Source of the DNA: Thermoanaerobacter kivui
GTDB taxonomy: Bacteria; Bacillota; Thermoanaerobacteria; Thermoanaerobacterales; Thermoanaerobacteraceae
Assembly (NCBI RefSeq): GCF_000763575.1
Contig: NZ_CP009170.1
Coordinates: 335,501-399,500 of the forward strand
Reading direction: 5' to 3'
DNA: 64,000 bases
Shown here: piece by piece, positions 35,253 to 43,943 of the stretch
Layout of the letters: each line of letters opens with the position of its first letter
How positions within the stretch are numbered: the stretch's first letter is position 1
The notes under the pieces: model-generated
Databases searched by the model: none
The model's input: only the letters and a program-made list of their open reading frames with translations
What the model was told of the DNA's origin: nothing
Made by a program: the position numbers and the translations under genes

Positions 35253-36026
35253 ATGGGAGATATAAAATCTAATGAAATACTTTTTTCTTATAAAAAGTGT
35301 CTGGAAATAGGACTTACAAAATCGATAGTTACTCCATTAATATCTTTAGAAGAAGAGGAATTGAAAAGGAAATTACAAGAGAATAAAAAACTCATAGAAG
35401 TTTTTAGAAAATGTGTTAATAAGGTACGTGCACAATTGAAGAAAAGATATATTTTCTTGCTGGTAGATAGTGAAGGATACCTTTTAGATGTTTTATGTAA
35501 TAGAAAAATATACAAGGATATTACTGACTTAGGTATTAAGAGAGGAACCTCTTTTAAGGAGGAAAGCTGTGGTACAAATGCCATTTCATTGGCTATGAAA
35601 TTAAAGCAGCCAATTTACTTAAAACCGGAAGAGCATTATTGTGATATTTTCAAACAATGGTACTGTATAGCCACGCCTTTTCACATAGATAATCAGATAG
35701 TAGGCTATTTGGATATATCAATAATAGAACATAATATGGCAGATGAAATGATGGGATTTATAGATTTATTAGTATATAAAATTGCCAACGAATATAAAAG
35801 AGAAATGGATTTAGAATCACAGGAAGACCTTGAAAAATTGACAGATAAACAGATTGAAATAATAAAAAAGTGTGCAAAAGGATACACAGAATTAGCGATA
35901 TCGATGGAACTCGGACTAAAACCAGCTACGGTAAAGTATCATAAAAAAGAAATTATTAAAAAATTGCAAGTAAAAAACTTTCAACAAGCTATTGCAAAAG
36001 CCATTAGGCTTAATTTGATAAATTAA
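35253..36026 (+). CDS. GAF-LuxR transcriptional regulator (intact copy)
   Basis: A 257-residue regulator. The N-terminal half has the GAF-like sensor signature ESCGTNAISLAMKLKQ and KPEEHYCDIFKQWYC, then IDNQIVGYLDIS; this is the sensor type of AcoR-family activators but without an AAA+ domain. A linker and a C-terminal LuxR helix-turn-helix follow (LTDKQIEIIKKCAKGYTE, ATVKYHKKEIIKKLQV). ATG start with GAGGGAAAA upstream. It sits between an exporter and the palindrome promoter of the TOMM cluster, so it probably controls both. The ligand is unknown; conserved Cys residues in the GAF-like domain could bind a metal, heme or peptide, which is conjecture. Confidence 0.88.
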   Translation: MGDIKSNEILFSYKKCLEIGLTKSIVTPLISLEEEELKRKLQENKKLIEVFRKCVNKVRAQLKKRYIFLLVDSEGYLLDVLCNRKIYKDITDLGIKRGTSFKEESCGTNAISLAMKLKQPIYLKPEEHYCDIFKQWYCIATPFHIDNQIVGYLDISIIEHNMADEMMGFIDLLVYKIANEYKREMDLESQEDLEKLTDKQIEIIKKCAKGYTELAISMELGLKPATVKYHKKEIIKKLQVKNFQQAIAKAIRLNLIN

Positions 36027-36033
36027 ATTTGGA

Positions 36034-36049
36034 CTATACTTTTGTATAG
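36034..36049. promoter_or_regulatory. Palindrome 1 downstream of intact regulator
   Basis: CTATACTTTTGTATAG plus seven T, 8 bases after the regulator stop. Confidence 0.6.
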
Positions 36050-36071
36050 TTTTTTTATTTTTTTGCTAAAA

Positions 36072-36116
36072 CTATACAAAGATATAGTAGACATTGAAAA
36101 AAGTGTATTATAAAAT
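36072..36116 (+). promoter_or_regulatory. Operator palindrome plus promoter of TOMM cassette
   Basis: CTATACAAAGATATAG (36072-36087), TAGACA (36088-36093), 17 bases, TAAAAT (36111-36116). The 270 bases up to the first gene contain no frame with a ribosome site but are shared with 52490-52765, including a second possible -10 (TATATAAT near 36331) before the coding region. Confidence 0.7.
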
Positions 36117-36383
36117 AAAAATAAAAAAGGACTTCAATCTATTAAAGATTTATCCTTATAAGTACATAATTAACAGACTTTAATATTAGTTCAGTGAAAT
36201 AAGTAAAGAAAAATTCTGTTAGAAGGTAAATATTCTTTTGAGAAAAAGGTTAAATATTATCATAAATAAAAATTATAATTGCTCAATTTTACTTTTCCTA
36301 GGATTTTTCTATTTTGTTTTTGAGTTTCTCTATATAATAAAAATTCACTTATGAGGTAGAAAAGAAAAGGGGAGAGATAAAAG

Positions 36384-36893
36384 GTGGATGTAAATTTAAG
36401 AGATGGAATAAAATTTGAAAATTTAATTTACTTTGAGAAAGAAGTAGTAAATCCGATAAGCATACAGCAGGAAGTACGTAAATTAATAGATAGGTTAAAG
36501 GATGGAGGGATATTTTATAAAAATAGACTAATAACAAAAGTAATAGAGAAAGATATCACAAAAAAGACGGTAACAATGAGGATAATGATAGAAGTAGAAA
36601 TAAGTGAAGGCTCTGGTATATACAATTTTTTGAAAAATTATCCGCAATATAGATATTTAGAAGATTTTTCTATCGGGAAAAGTTATTCAATATCTATTTC
36701 GAATGATGTAGAAGAATTTAAGAACGCAATAAGTCTGCTTATTAGCAAAATTGACAGCGATGTAAAAGATATAAATAATTACGATTTATCAAAGAATAAC
36801 ATAATTGAGATTGCTCGTATTGATTATGACGGAAATGTGATAGGATTTGACTTGTTTCTGGAGATAGATGGAGGGGAAATAAAATGGGAGTAA
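36384..36893 (+). CDS. Hypothetical protein, first gene of TOMM cluster
   Basis: A 169-residue soluble protein (GTG start after GGGGAGAG at long spacing). No Cys, mixed alpha/beta, with LIDRLKDGGIFYKNRLITK and a conserved-looking tail IARIDYDGNVIGFDLFLE. I do not recognise it. Its place ahead of the E1-like gene (10-base overlap) in an azoline cluster suggests a role in precursor handling; this is inference only. Confidence 0.6.
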   Translation: MDVNLRDGIKFENLIYFEKEVVNPISIQQEVRKLIDRLKDGGIFYKNRLITKVIEKDITKKTVTMRIMIEVEISEGSGIYNFLKNYPQYRYLEDFSIGKSYSISISNDVEEFKNAISLLISKIDSDVKDINNYDLSKNNIIEIARIDYDGNVIGFDLFLEIDGGEIKWE

Positions 36894-37189
36894 TGTTAAA
36901 TTTAAATAAAAAGATGAAATTTATAAAATGTAACAGGTATCAGTATTTAGTAAAAAGAGGTAGTATTTCAAATTACTCCTTTGAAATAATAGATGAGGAT
37001 AAGAGTGGTATTTTAGAGGTGCTGTTTCAACAAGTTACATATCCAGTGGGAATAGAGAATTTAAAACAAATTATATTGGAAAAATGTAAATTTATTGATG
37101 AGAAAACTATTGAAGATTTTTTAAATAAGTTGCTAGAAATAGAAGTTATAATATCAAATTTAGAGCAAGAGAAAAAAATATTTGTTTGA
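36884..37189 (+). CDS. Small leader-binding-like component of the TOMM cyclodehydratase (split E1-like, part 1)
   Basis: A 101-residue protein (site GGAGGGG) whose pattern (KFIKCNRYQYLVKRGSISNY, LFQQVTYPVGIENLKQII, LLEIEVIISNLEQE) resembles the winged-helix leader-binding domain at the N-terminus of TOMM E1-like (C/F) proteins. It overlaps the next gene, which carries the remaining E1-like features, by 4 bases. So the usual single C-protein seems split in two here. Assignment rests on pattern and context. Confidence 0.5.
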   Translation: MGVMLNLNKKMKFIKCNRYQYLVKRGSISNYSFEIIDEDKSGILEVLFQQVTYPVGIENLKQIILEKCKFIDEKTIEDFLNKLLEIEVIISNLEQEKKIFV

Positions 37190-37815
37190 TAATCTCTAAG
37201 GAGGATGGGATAAAGATAAGGAATAAATTTAAGGATGTTAGAGATGAGAACTATAATATAACATATTTAACCGTTATTGCTCCACTTAATGTTATAACTA
37301 GAGAGGGAGAAACGGAATATTTAGGAGAAGAAAAACTATTAGATATCATTAAGCAGCATGATTGTGTGCTGGTTATTCAAAAATACTTTAATCCAAACCT
37401 GTTTTACAAGATAAACAGGCTTTGTGTAGATTTAGAGAAAAAATTTGTTATATCTTATTTGGACGGTGATGAAGGACTAATTATTCCTATTATGGACATA
37501 AATCGAGCAGGATGTTATAACGATTTTGAATTGCTAAGGGAGTCATCATTTTATAATTTACTAGACTATCAAATTATGAAAGAAAGTTACATAAAGGAAA
37601 ACAATGTTCTAATAGCAAGTGACAATTTATATTTTAATACGTTACTAAATCTAACTATGTTAATTTTGGATAAATATTTGAAATGCACGTATATAAACAA
37701 CTATGCATATTCGGTTGACTTTGAAAGAATGGTTATTACTAAGATAAGATTGTTTAGGTTTCCAAAGTGCCCTAGTTGTCAGGGAGATAAAAATTTGACA
37801 CATCCTTTTATATAA
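37186..37815 (+). CDS. E1-like (ThiF-related) TOMM cyclodehydratase partner (part 2)
   Basis: 209 residues starting TTG. FVISYLDGDEGLIIPIMDIN and RAGCYNDFELLRESSFYN parallel the substrate-carrying region of E1-like partner proteins (normally GP...CYxC...R), and the C-terminus IRLFRFPKCPSCQG is the typical end of these proteins. Only one of the two Cys of the first pair is visible, so structural zinc binding may differ. It would deliver the precursor to the YcaO enzyme at 41786. Confidence 0.6.
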   Translation: MIISKEDGIKIRNKFKDVRDENYNITYLTVIAPLNVITREGETEYLGEEKLLDIIKQHDCVLVIQKYFNPNLFYKINRLCVDLEKKFVISYLDGDEGLIIPIMDINRAGCYNDFELLRESSFYNLLDYQIMKESYIKENNVLIASDNLYFNTLLNLTMLILDKYLKCTYINNYAYSVDFERMVITKIRLFRFPKCPSCQGDKNLTHPFI

Positions 37816-37835
37816 TATTAAGGAAGTGAAGCTAA

Positions 37836-38651
37836 ATGAAGGAAAATTCAATAAAAATGTTATTTGATGAAAATAATAAAGAATTTACAGAGGAAGAACT
37901 AGCGGTTTTCAAGCGATACTTGGAAGAAAACAATGTGTCTACAGATAATAACTTTGAGTTTTTTGAAGAGAATCTCAATTATTATGCATCAAGGTATACA
38001 AATGAATTCTATTTTTCACCTGCCGAGTTATTTCATGCAAATTCAAATTTTTTGTCTTCAGAAGAAATGATTAGGAATATAGAATTATATCATAAATCGG
38101 TGGAATGGTATAATAAAACAGTACATCCAGAAGATTCTGAATGGGTTGTAAAAGGAGAAAAATATGTGTATGTGAGTGACCTAGAAAGTAAATTGAAAGA
38201 ATTGATATATTATCTGAACAAATATCCGAAGGTTGATTATCATTGTTTGGATATACTATTTTATTTTAAAGAAAGTATTTATAAGTATTTGCCACAGAAA
38301 AATTTTACTTTTAGGTGGAAGGAAAATGCTAAAGATTTAATACAAAAACTACTCAAACATAATTTCTATCAAATTCATCAAATAAAGTCTGTTAATATTA
38401 TCCAGGAAAGTTTGCAAGATATAATTATAATTTTTCCTATATTTATTCCAATAAGGGTTATGCTGTTTCTGGGGGAATATGGATATAGGAGTGCCATAAT
38501 AAATTACGGGGCAATAATAGAAAGGTTTAAAAATTACGGAAAGTGTAAAGAAATTTTGGATGTTAACATGTTTGAGAATCATAGCGTGAATAACCTTTTA
38601 GGTTTAGATGGTATTGAAAAAAGCATATTTAATATACTTATATGCAGATAA
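37836..38651 (+). CDS. SagB-like nitroreductase-fold protein (first of two)
   Basis: A 271-residue protein. The C-terminal third (GEYGYRSAIINYGAIIERFK, then NHSVNNLLGLDGIEKSIFNI) aligns in pattern with McbC/SagB flavin dehydrogenases, but the N-terminal active-site region (the RxSxRxY part) is not evident. It may be an inactive partner subunit of the next gene product. Good site AAGGAAGTG. Confidence 0.6.
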   Translation: MKENSIKMLFDENNKEFTEEELAVFKRYLEENNVSTDNNFEFFEENLNYYASRYTNEFYFSPAELFHANSNFLSSEEMIRNIELYHKSVEWYNKTVHPEDSEWVVKGEKYVYVSDLESKLKELIYYLNKYPKVDYHCLDILFYFKESIYKYLPQKNFTFRWKENAKDLIQKLLKHNFYQIHQIKSVNIIQESLQDIIIIFPIFIPIRVMLFLGEYGYRSAIINYGAIIERFKNYGKCKEILDVNMFENHSVNNLLGLDGIEKSIFNILICR

Positions 38652-38670
38652 AAGGAGGGAGAAGGAATAA

Positions 38671-39513
38671 GTGGATGGTGTGAGGCTAAAATATTACAAT
38701 AAGAAAATCCAACAATTAAAGGAATTACTAGCAAACTGCTCGGATTTAGAACAGGTTAGTATATTACATGAGATAATAGACGATACACCATATAAAACTA
38801 AAAACTACATGAAATACATGCATAAGGGATATTATATCAAGCATAACAAGGAAGAGCTTATAGATAATTCTTTAAAACAGATTAAACTACAAGTGAATGA
38901 TTTTCCTTCCAAAAATATAGTTGAAATCATAAAAAATAGATATTCAGTTCGTGATTATGAAAATAGAGAGGTTAGTTTTGAAGCTTTTAGTCAAATTATA
39001 CATTATAGTTTCGGTGTCAAACACGTTGCAGAAGGAGTCTACGATAGGAAGAGTTATCTATTTAAATATACAAATAGCCAAGGTGGACTAAATTATTTAG
39101 ATCTATACATTATAGTAAATAATGTTGAAGGTGTCGAGCAAGGACTGTATTACTACGATTTTATAGGAAATAAGATATGTCAAATAGATAATGGAAATAT
39201 GAGAGGAATTATAAAAGAAATTCATTTCCAAAACGAATTTACTGCTTACAGTAGTTTTTTATGCATAGTAGTTGCAGATCTTAGAAGAGTTGTTCCTAAA
39301 TATTACAAAAGAGCATATAGATTTGCACATGTAGATGCTGGTATACTACTAGCTTATTTGCAGTTGCTTGCGGAAAATAATGGTATATCTTCATGTATTG
39401 TAGCAGGTTTTTTAGAGCATAAGATAGAAACTCTCCTAAACCTATCAAAAGATGAATACCCGATTGCAACCATAGGTTTTGGGTATAAATCAAGGAGTTT
39501 CAATGTGGTATGA
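38671..39513 (+). CDS. SagB-type FMN dehydrogenase (azoline oxidase)
   Basis: 280 residues with the nitroreductase start IVEIIKNRYSVRDYENREVS, FSQIIHYSFGV, DLYIIVNNVEGVEQGLYYYD and RFAHVDAGILLAYLQLLAE, the McbC/SagB signature set. Such enzymes oxidise thiazolines to thiazoles after YcaO cyclisation. GTG start after AAAGGAGGGAG. Overlaps the CPBP gene by 4 bases. Confidence 0.85.
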   Translation: MDGVRLKYYNKKIQQLKELLANCSDLEQVSILHEIIDDTPYKTKNYMKYMHKGYYIKHNKEELIDNSLKQIKLQVNDFPSKNIVEIIKNRYSVRDYENREVSFEAFSQIIHYSFGVKHVAEGVYDRKSYLFKYTNSQGGLNYLDLYIIVNNVEGVEQGLYYYDFIGNKICQIDNGNMRGIIKEIHFQNEFTAYSSFLCIVVADLRRVVPKYYKRAYRFAHVDAGILLAYLQLLAENNGISSCIVAGFLEHKIETLLNLSKDEYPIATIGFGYKSRSFNVV

Positions 39514-40097
39514 ATATTTTAAAAGAATTGTTAATTTACTTAGTAACATTTTTTATTCTACTAACGAAGGTTTTGAAATGGGATAAAAATATCGCATTAA
39601 AGTTATATATTTCATTACTTATTTTGGCTGCTTGGATAAATGTATTGTATGCATATAATAGTAATATACAATTTACAGGCACACTTAGTATAACTATATT
39701 ATTAGTGGTAAGTATAACTTCGTTAGTATATTATGTTTTAGATTTCATGTTGATAAATATAATTAAAAGTGACGTTCTCATACTAGATATCGCATATTAT
39801 TTTAAAGGTAGAGTTAAGATGTTAGAATTTTTAACATCCGTAATTATCGGTATACTGGAAGAATTGGTATTTAGACTCTATTTAATAGAAAGTTCCATTA
39901 AAATGGAATTTTTATTGTTAATACTAAGCAGTATGTGTTTTAGTATGGTGCATATTTTTTTCTCGAAGTATGATGTGCTGTCTAAAATGGTTATGGGATT
40001 GGTACTTGGTTATATATTTATACAAACTCACAACATATTGTATCCAATTACTTTTCATATGATTTATAATTGGTTTGCATTAAAAAAGAAAGGGTGA
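39510..40097 (+). CDS. CPBP family intramembrane metalloprotease (SagE-like)
   Basis: 195 residues, six or more hydrophobic segments, with the three CPBP motifs: EELVFRLYL (Glu-Glu and Arg), FSMVHIFF (His) and FHMIYNW (His, Asn). In streptolysin-S clusters the equivalent SagE is implicated in leader cleavage or immunity. Starts in the ATGA overlap with the dehydrogenase gene. Confidence 0.85.
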   Translation: MNILKELLIYLVTFFILLTKVLKWDKNIALKLYISLLILAAWINVLYAYNSNIQFTGTLSITILLVVSITSLVYYVLDFMLINIIKSDVLILDIAYYFKGRVKMLEFLTSVIIGILEELVFRLYLIESSIKMEFLLLILSSMCFSMVHIFFSKYDVLSKMVMGLVLGYIFIQTHNILYPITFHMIYNWFALKKKG

Positions 40098-40101
40098 AGA
40101 A

Positions 40102-41013
40102 ATGAATACTATGTTTGTTGAGGTAAAGAATTTATATAAATCCTACAACAATAGTATGGTTTTAAAAGATATAAACATTAGGATAGATAAACCAGGGGTT
40201 TATCTCATAGCGGGTCCAAATGGAAGTGGAAAAACAACCTTATTGGAAATAATAATTGGGCTAAGAAAAGCTGATAAAGGGAGTGTTATAATAAACGGCA
40301 AATTTGGTAACGATATAGAGACAAAAGAGAAAGTGGGCTTTTTGACTCAGGAAAACAGTTTAAGGAAAAGCAGCAAAGTAAAAGAAGAACTAAATTTAGT
40401 TAAAGACATATTTAATTTAAACATTGATACATATGAATATTTATGTAAATTTGGTTTGCAAAAATACTACAATAAAAGGACGAAGCAATTGTCTGGAGGT
40501 ACTAAAAGAAGGTTGCTTGTTACAATGCTCTTCATGGCTGGACAAGATATAGTTATTTTGGATGAACCTGTCTCGGGATTAGATCCATTTAACAGGAATG
40601 AGATTTGGAATATGATAAAAGACTATTCAAGGAATAAGATAGTCATTGTCTCTGACCATTACCTGAATGAAGCTGCAAGATATAGCGATTACATTTATTT
40701 GATAAATGAAGGGAGAATAATTTTAAGTGGAACCACCACTGATATAATGAGCCTATGTAAAGATAGATATCTTATAAAAGTGAGAAAAGAGTTTTTTGAT
40801 GAAGTAGAGAATTTTATTTCAGCTCATTTTAATGACTACGAGGTGAGAATTTCAGGAACAGTATATCATATTTTTTTAAAGGGAGATAAAAACAGGTTAA
40901 TTAGAATGCTTGAGGAAAAAGGAATGAGTTTTGCTATTCATGATGTAGATTTTGAAGACATATACTTTTATTATACTGGCACAATAGTAAACCAGGAAGG
41001 GGTAGTAAAATAA
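40102..41013 (+). CDS. ABC transporter ATP-binding protein of TOMM exporter (SagG-like)
   Basis: 303 residues: Walker A GPNGSGKTT, signature LSGGTKRRL, Walker B IVILDEPVSGLD, switch His in VSDHYLNEA. A C-terminal accessory domain of about 80 residues follows. Overlaps its permease by one base (TAATG). Exports the mature peptide by analogy with SagGHI. Confidence 0.9.
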   Translation: MNTMFVEVKNLYKSYNNSMVLKDINIRIDKPGVYLIAGPNGSGKTTLLEIIIGLRKADKGSVIINGKFGNDIETKEKVGFLTQENSLRKSSKVKEELNLVKDIFNLNIDTYEYLCKFGLQKYYNKRTKQLSGGTKRRLLVTMLFMAGQDIVILDEPVSGLDPFNRNEIWNMIKDYSRNKIVIVSDHYLNEAARYSDYIYLINEGRIILSGTTTDIMSLCKDRYLIKVRKEFFDEVENFISAHFNDYEVRISGTVYHIFLKGDKNRLIRMLEEKGMSFAIHDVDFEDIYFYYTGTIVNQEGVVK

Positions 41014-41795
41014 TGGAAAACAGCTTCAAAACTACTATAAGAAAAATGTATGGATTTTTTAAAGTAGAAGTAAAAGCTTTGTTAAGAGACCCTACAACCG
41101 TTTTCTTTATGCTAGCCTTACCTATGGTATTAACTGTGGTGTTTGGCAGTGCTTTTGGGAAAGAACCAACGCATTATGGTGAACATATTCTAGGGATAGA
41201 TACAGTCGTTCCTATAAACATAATTTTTTTACTTGCAAATGCAGGTTTAATGGGTATACCAATTACAATAAGTGAGCTTAAGGAACAAGGGGTAATAAAA
41301 AGGTATATAACATATCCAGTGGATTATAAAATATATTTTGGTTCCTTAATGGCTACTTTTTCAATAGTTAGTATTATATCAACGTTATTATTTACAACTG
41401 TATCATTTATATTCTATAAAGCTACACTTTTCATACATTTATTAGGAATAATGGGATTTGCAATGTTGTATTTTTTAAACATGTATATTTACTATGGTAT
41501 AGGATTTTTGTTATCGCTATTGATAAAATCAGCGAGAACGGCAAATATAGTTACTTCATTTTTGTTTTTAACTCTAATATTTACATCTGGAATAGTTCTA
41601 CCTTTGGACTCCTTACCGCCGAATATAGAAAAATTTGCAAATTTATTACCAATGTCACATAGTATCCAAGTCACACAAATGTGGTGGTATGGATTGTTCT
41701 CTTTTAAAGAACAGGGGAAAGATTTGATATATTTAGTTATAGTAGCTATTATCTTATATTTTCTGCTCAGGAGGGTTAAGGTAAAGTGGGATTAA
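41013..41795 (+). CDS. ABC-2 permease of TOMM exporter (SagH/I-like)
   Basis: 260 residues, six membrane helices, with LLRDPTTVFFMLALPMVLTV near the N-terminus and LPMSHSIQVTQMWWYG near the end, the pattern of ABC-2 (NodJ/DrrB) permeases. A single permease is present where the streptolysin cluster has two, so it may act as a homodimer. Confidence 0.88.
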   Translation: MENSFKTTIRKMYGFFKVEVKALLRDPTTVFFMLALPMVLTVVFGSAFGKEPTHYGEHILGIDTVVPINIIFLLANAGLMGIPITISELKEQGVIKRYITYPVDYKIYFGSLMATFSIVSIISTLLFTTVSFIFYKATLFIHLLGIMGFAMLYFLNMYIYYGIGFLLSLLIKSARTANIVTSFLFLTLIFTSGIVLPLDSLPPNIEKFANLLPMSHSIQVTQMWWYGLFSFKEQGKDLIYLVIVAIILYFLLRRVKVKWD

Positions 41796-43189
41796 ACATA
41801 AATGTAATAAATAAACGGAAAATATGTGAACCACAAATAACCCAGATAGATGATTATTTAAATTATAAGGAAATGATGAGTTTTGTAGGATACTTTAATT
41901 TGATCAAAAAAGTAGATATTGTGTTGGCACCCTCATCCGAATTACCATTGTTTATTGGTAATTGCGAATTTGCAAATCTTACTTACTTGTTTAATTACTT
42001 GCTGAGAAGGACAAGCATGTCTATAAGACTTGAAGAGTCAATTTTTGCAGGTGGTAAAGGATTTTCATATTATAAGGCCATTTGCTCATCATTGGGTGAA
42101 GCATTTGAAAGATTGATGGGATGCTTGGATTATTTTAATCAAAGAGAAAATGTCCTGGTAGGAACATATAACAAATTGATTAAAGAAGGATATAAACTAA
42201 TTGATCCTGCTAAAATAAACATTTTTTCTGATGAACAGTTCAATGAAAAAGATTTTCTATTTGATAAATTTGATAGAAATTCAATAGTTGGATGGATAAA
42301 AATGTTGGATATGGATACTCATGAGGGAATATATGTACCAGCATCTCTCATTATGATGTACTATGAACGGCAAGATTCAAAAGAAAGAAGAATAGCATAT
42401 GCAACTTCCGGTGGTCTTACATCACACTTTAATGAATTATATGGGTATGAACATGGTTTACTTGAGATCATAGAAAGACATGAGATAAATTTATCGTGGT
42501 ATTGTAAAATACCACCAAAAGAAATTGTGTTAAATGAAATAGAGGATAAAAGGTTATTACAGTATAAAGATTATATTAAAGAAAAAAACATTAGATTTTA
42601 TAGGCACAACATAGATCAAGAAGTTTTTCATGTTGTTACGGCTGTATCATTTGATAAAGACATGGAAAAATATTCTTTCAATACAGGAGGCGGTATAAGT
42701 GGGGATATTGAAAGCGCAATTTTATCAGCTTTAGAAGAGTATGCCCAATCGGTTAATAATACTAGAAAGGTTTTATATGCACCAAAGTGGCTAACATCGA
42801 TCTATGTGAATCGGGTTTTAGATGTTCAGGAAGAGGAAGATCCCAGAAAATTCAAAGTCTTTTATCAAGCAGTTTCGTATTATGGACTCAAAAGACATAA
42901 AGAAAAGTTAAGTTGGTATCTTGAAAACAATGAAAAAATATATTTATCGGAAATAAAGAAAAATCAAGAAAGAATTAGTGTAACAGATTACTTAAAAAAA
43001 GAAAAAATAAGACCTCTTTGCCTCAAAATAATGCCAGGTAGATTTAACCACATATTTATATCCAAAGTATTCATGGTAGAATTTGTACCAGCATTTATAG
43101 CTGGGATACCAATGCTTGGACATGAGAAATATAAAGAATATTTGAAAGAGGGAGAAGAAATAAATAAAGATATTCTTCCCTATCCATAA
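41786..43189 (+). CDS. YcaO cyclodehydratase
   Basis: 467 residues. ATP/Mg-binding YcaO motifs are in order: ICSSLGEAFERLMG, GLLEIIERHEINL and ESAILSALEEYAQ. The C-terminus ends DILPYP, keeping the proline-rich tail important in azoline-forming YcaO enzymes. It activates peptide backbone amides with ATP so that Cys side chains form thiazolines. GTG start overlaps the permease by 10 bases. The last enzyme gene before the precursor. Confidence 0.93.
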   Translation: MGLNINVINKRKICEPQITQIDDYLNYKEMMSFVGYFNLIKKVDIVLAPSSELPLFIGNCEFANLTYLFNYLLRRTSMSIRLEESIFAGGKGFSYYKAICSSLGEAFERLMGCLDYFNQRENVLVGTYNKLIKEGYKLIDPAKINIFSDEQFNEKDFLFDKFDRNSIVGWIKMLDMDTHEGIYVPASLIMMYYERQDSKERRIAYATSGGLTSHFNELYGYEHGLLEIIERHEINLSWYCKIPPKEIVLNEIEDKRLLQYKDYIKEKNIRFYRHNIDQEVFHVVTAVSFDKDMEKYSFNTGGGISGDIESAILSALEEYAQSVNNTRKVLYAPKWLTSIYVNRVLDVQEEEDPRKFKVFYQAVSYYGLKRHKEKLSWYLENNEKIYLSEIKKNQERISVTDYLKKEKIRPLCLKIMPGRFNHIFISKVFMVEFVPAFIAGIPMLGHEKYKEYLKEGEEINKDILPYP

Positions 43190-43441
43190 AGTTGATAGTT
43201 TTTGACTGAAAAGTGGACGAGCACAACTGTCAAATATATATCGCTGAATATGTAAAAGTATTTTTGCTTGGATTGGCTTTCTTGGATTTTACAAAATTCT
43301 TCTCATCTCTTTGAAAAGAGCAATTTTAGTTATTAGAGTATGGCTTAATTAGTTTCTATAATACAATAACTTTTATCGTGGTTTTTTACATGTTTGAAAA
43401 ATAAAAACAGTTAATTTTAAGAAAAGAAGGAGGTGAACAGA

Positions 43442-43555
43442 ATGAAGGTTGTGAAGAAAGTAGAAGATCAAAAAGATTTTAACGCAGTTGCACTTTCACC
43501 CGGAGGCTGGTGTTGTTCATGTTGTTGCTGGTGTTGGGCTACAATTTTCTTCTAA
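43442..43555 (+). CDS. TOMM precursor peptide with Cys/Trp-rich core
   Basis: A 37-residue peptide after GAAGGAGGTGAAC. Leader MKVVKKVEDQKDFNAVA, then LSPGG, then core WCCSCCCWCWATIFF with six Cys, one Ser and one Thr as cyclisable residues. The PGG-Cys-block layout recalls streptolysin S (APGG-CCCCC), with Trp residues interspersed here. It lies 250 bases downstream of the YcaO gene, so it may have its own promoter. Frame, site, composition and neighbours all agree. Confidence 0.9.
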   Translation: MKVVKKVEDQKDFNAVALSPGGWCCSCCCWCWATIFF

Positions 43556-43627
43556 AATTTTGATGAATAATTGTTGCTTGTAGTTTTTAAGAGTGTGCTG
43601 TTTTATTTAGACTCTTTGTCAATAGTT

Positions 43628-43664
43628 GGGTAGGTGTTTTTTCTGAATGCCTACCCTTATACTT
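43628..43664 (+). terminator. Hairpin after TOMM precursor
   Basis: GGGTAGG (43628-43634) pairs with CCTACCC (43650-43656), followed by TTATACTTT. Downstream boundary of the TOMM unit. Confidence 0.6.
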
Positions 43665-43689
43665 TAGTTTTATTCTATAGTGTTTATTG

Positions 43690-43800
43690 TAAAATAAAAG
43701 TGGACAGAGTTGCAAAGAAAACTCCCCATTTTTGCAACTCAAAAATCTCCAGATTTACAAAGGGGGCATTGTGGATACTCGCAAAAACCATTAATCTTTG
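43690..43800. mobile_element. IS21-type element end, remnant (copy 1)
   Basis: AGTGGACAGAGTTGCAAAG near 43700 and following bases resemble the segment at 57970-58080 that leads into an istA-like fragment. No transposase frame remains here. It marks the left edge of the direct repeat that contains the DUF3796 gene. Confidence 0.4.
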
Positions 43801-43943
43801 TGGTTAGTAAGGGAGAAATGGGGTTATAAATGGGGTTATACTTATAATTTTAATTTCAAACCATCTTCTTAAGTGTAAAAAATGTCAGTATTTGATGTAA
43901 TTTTAACATAAGGTTATAATTATGCATGTTAGGAGGAATTTGT

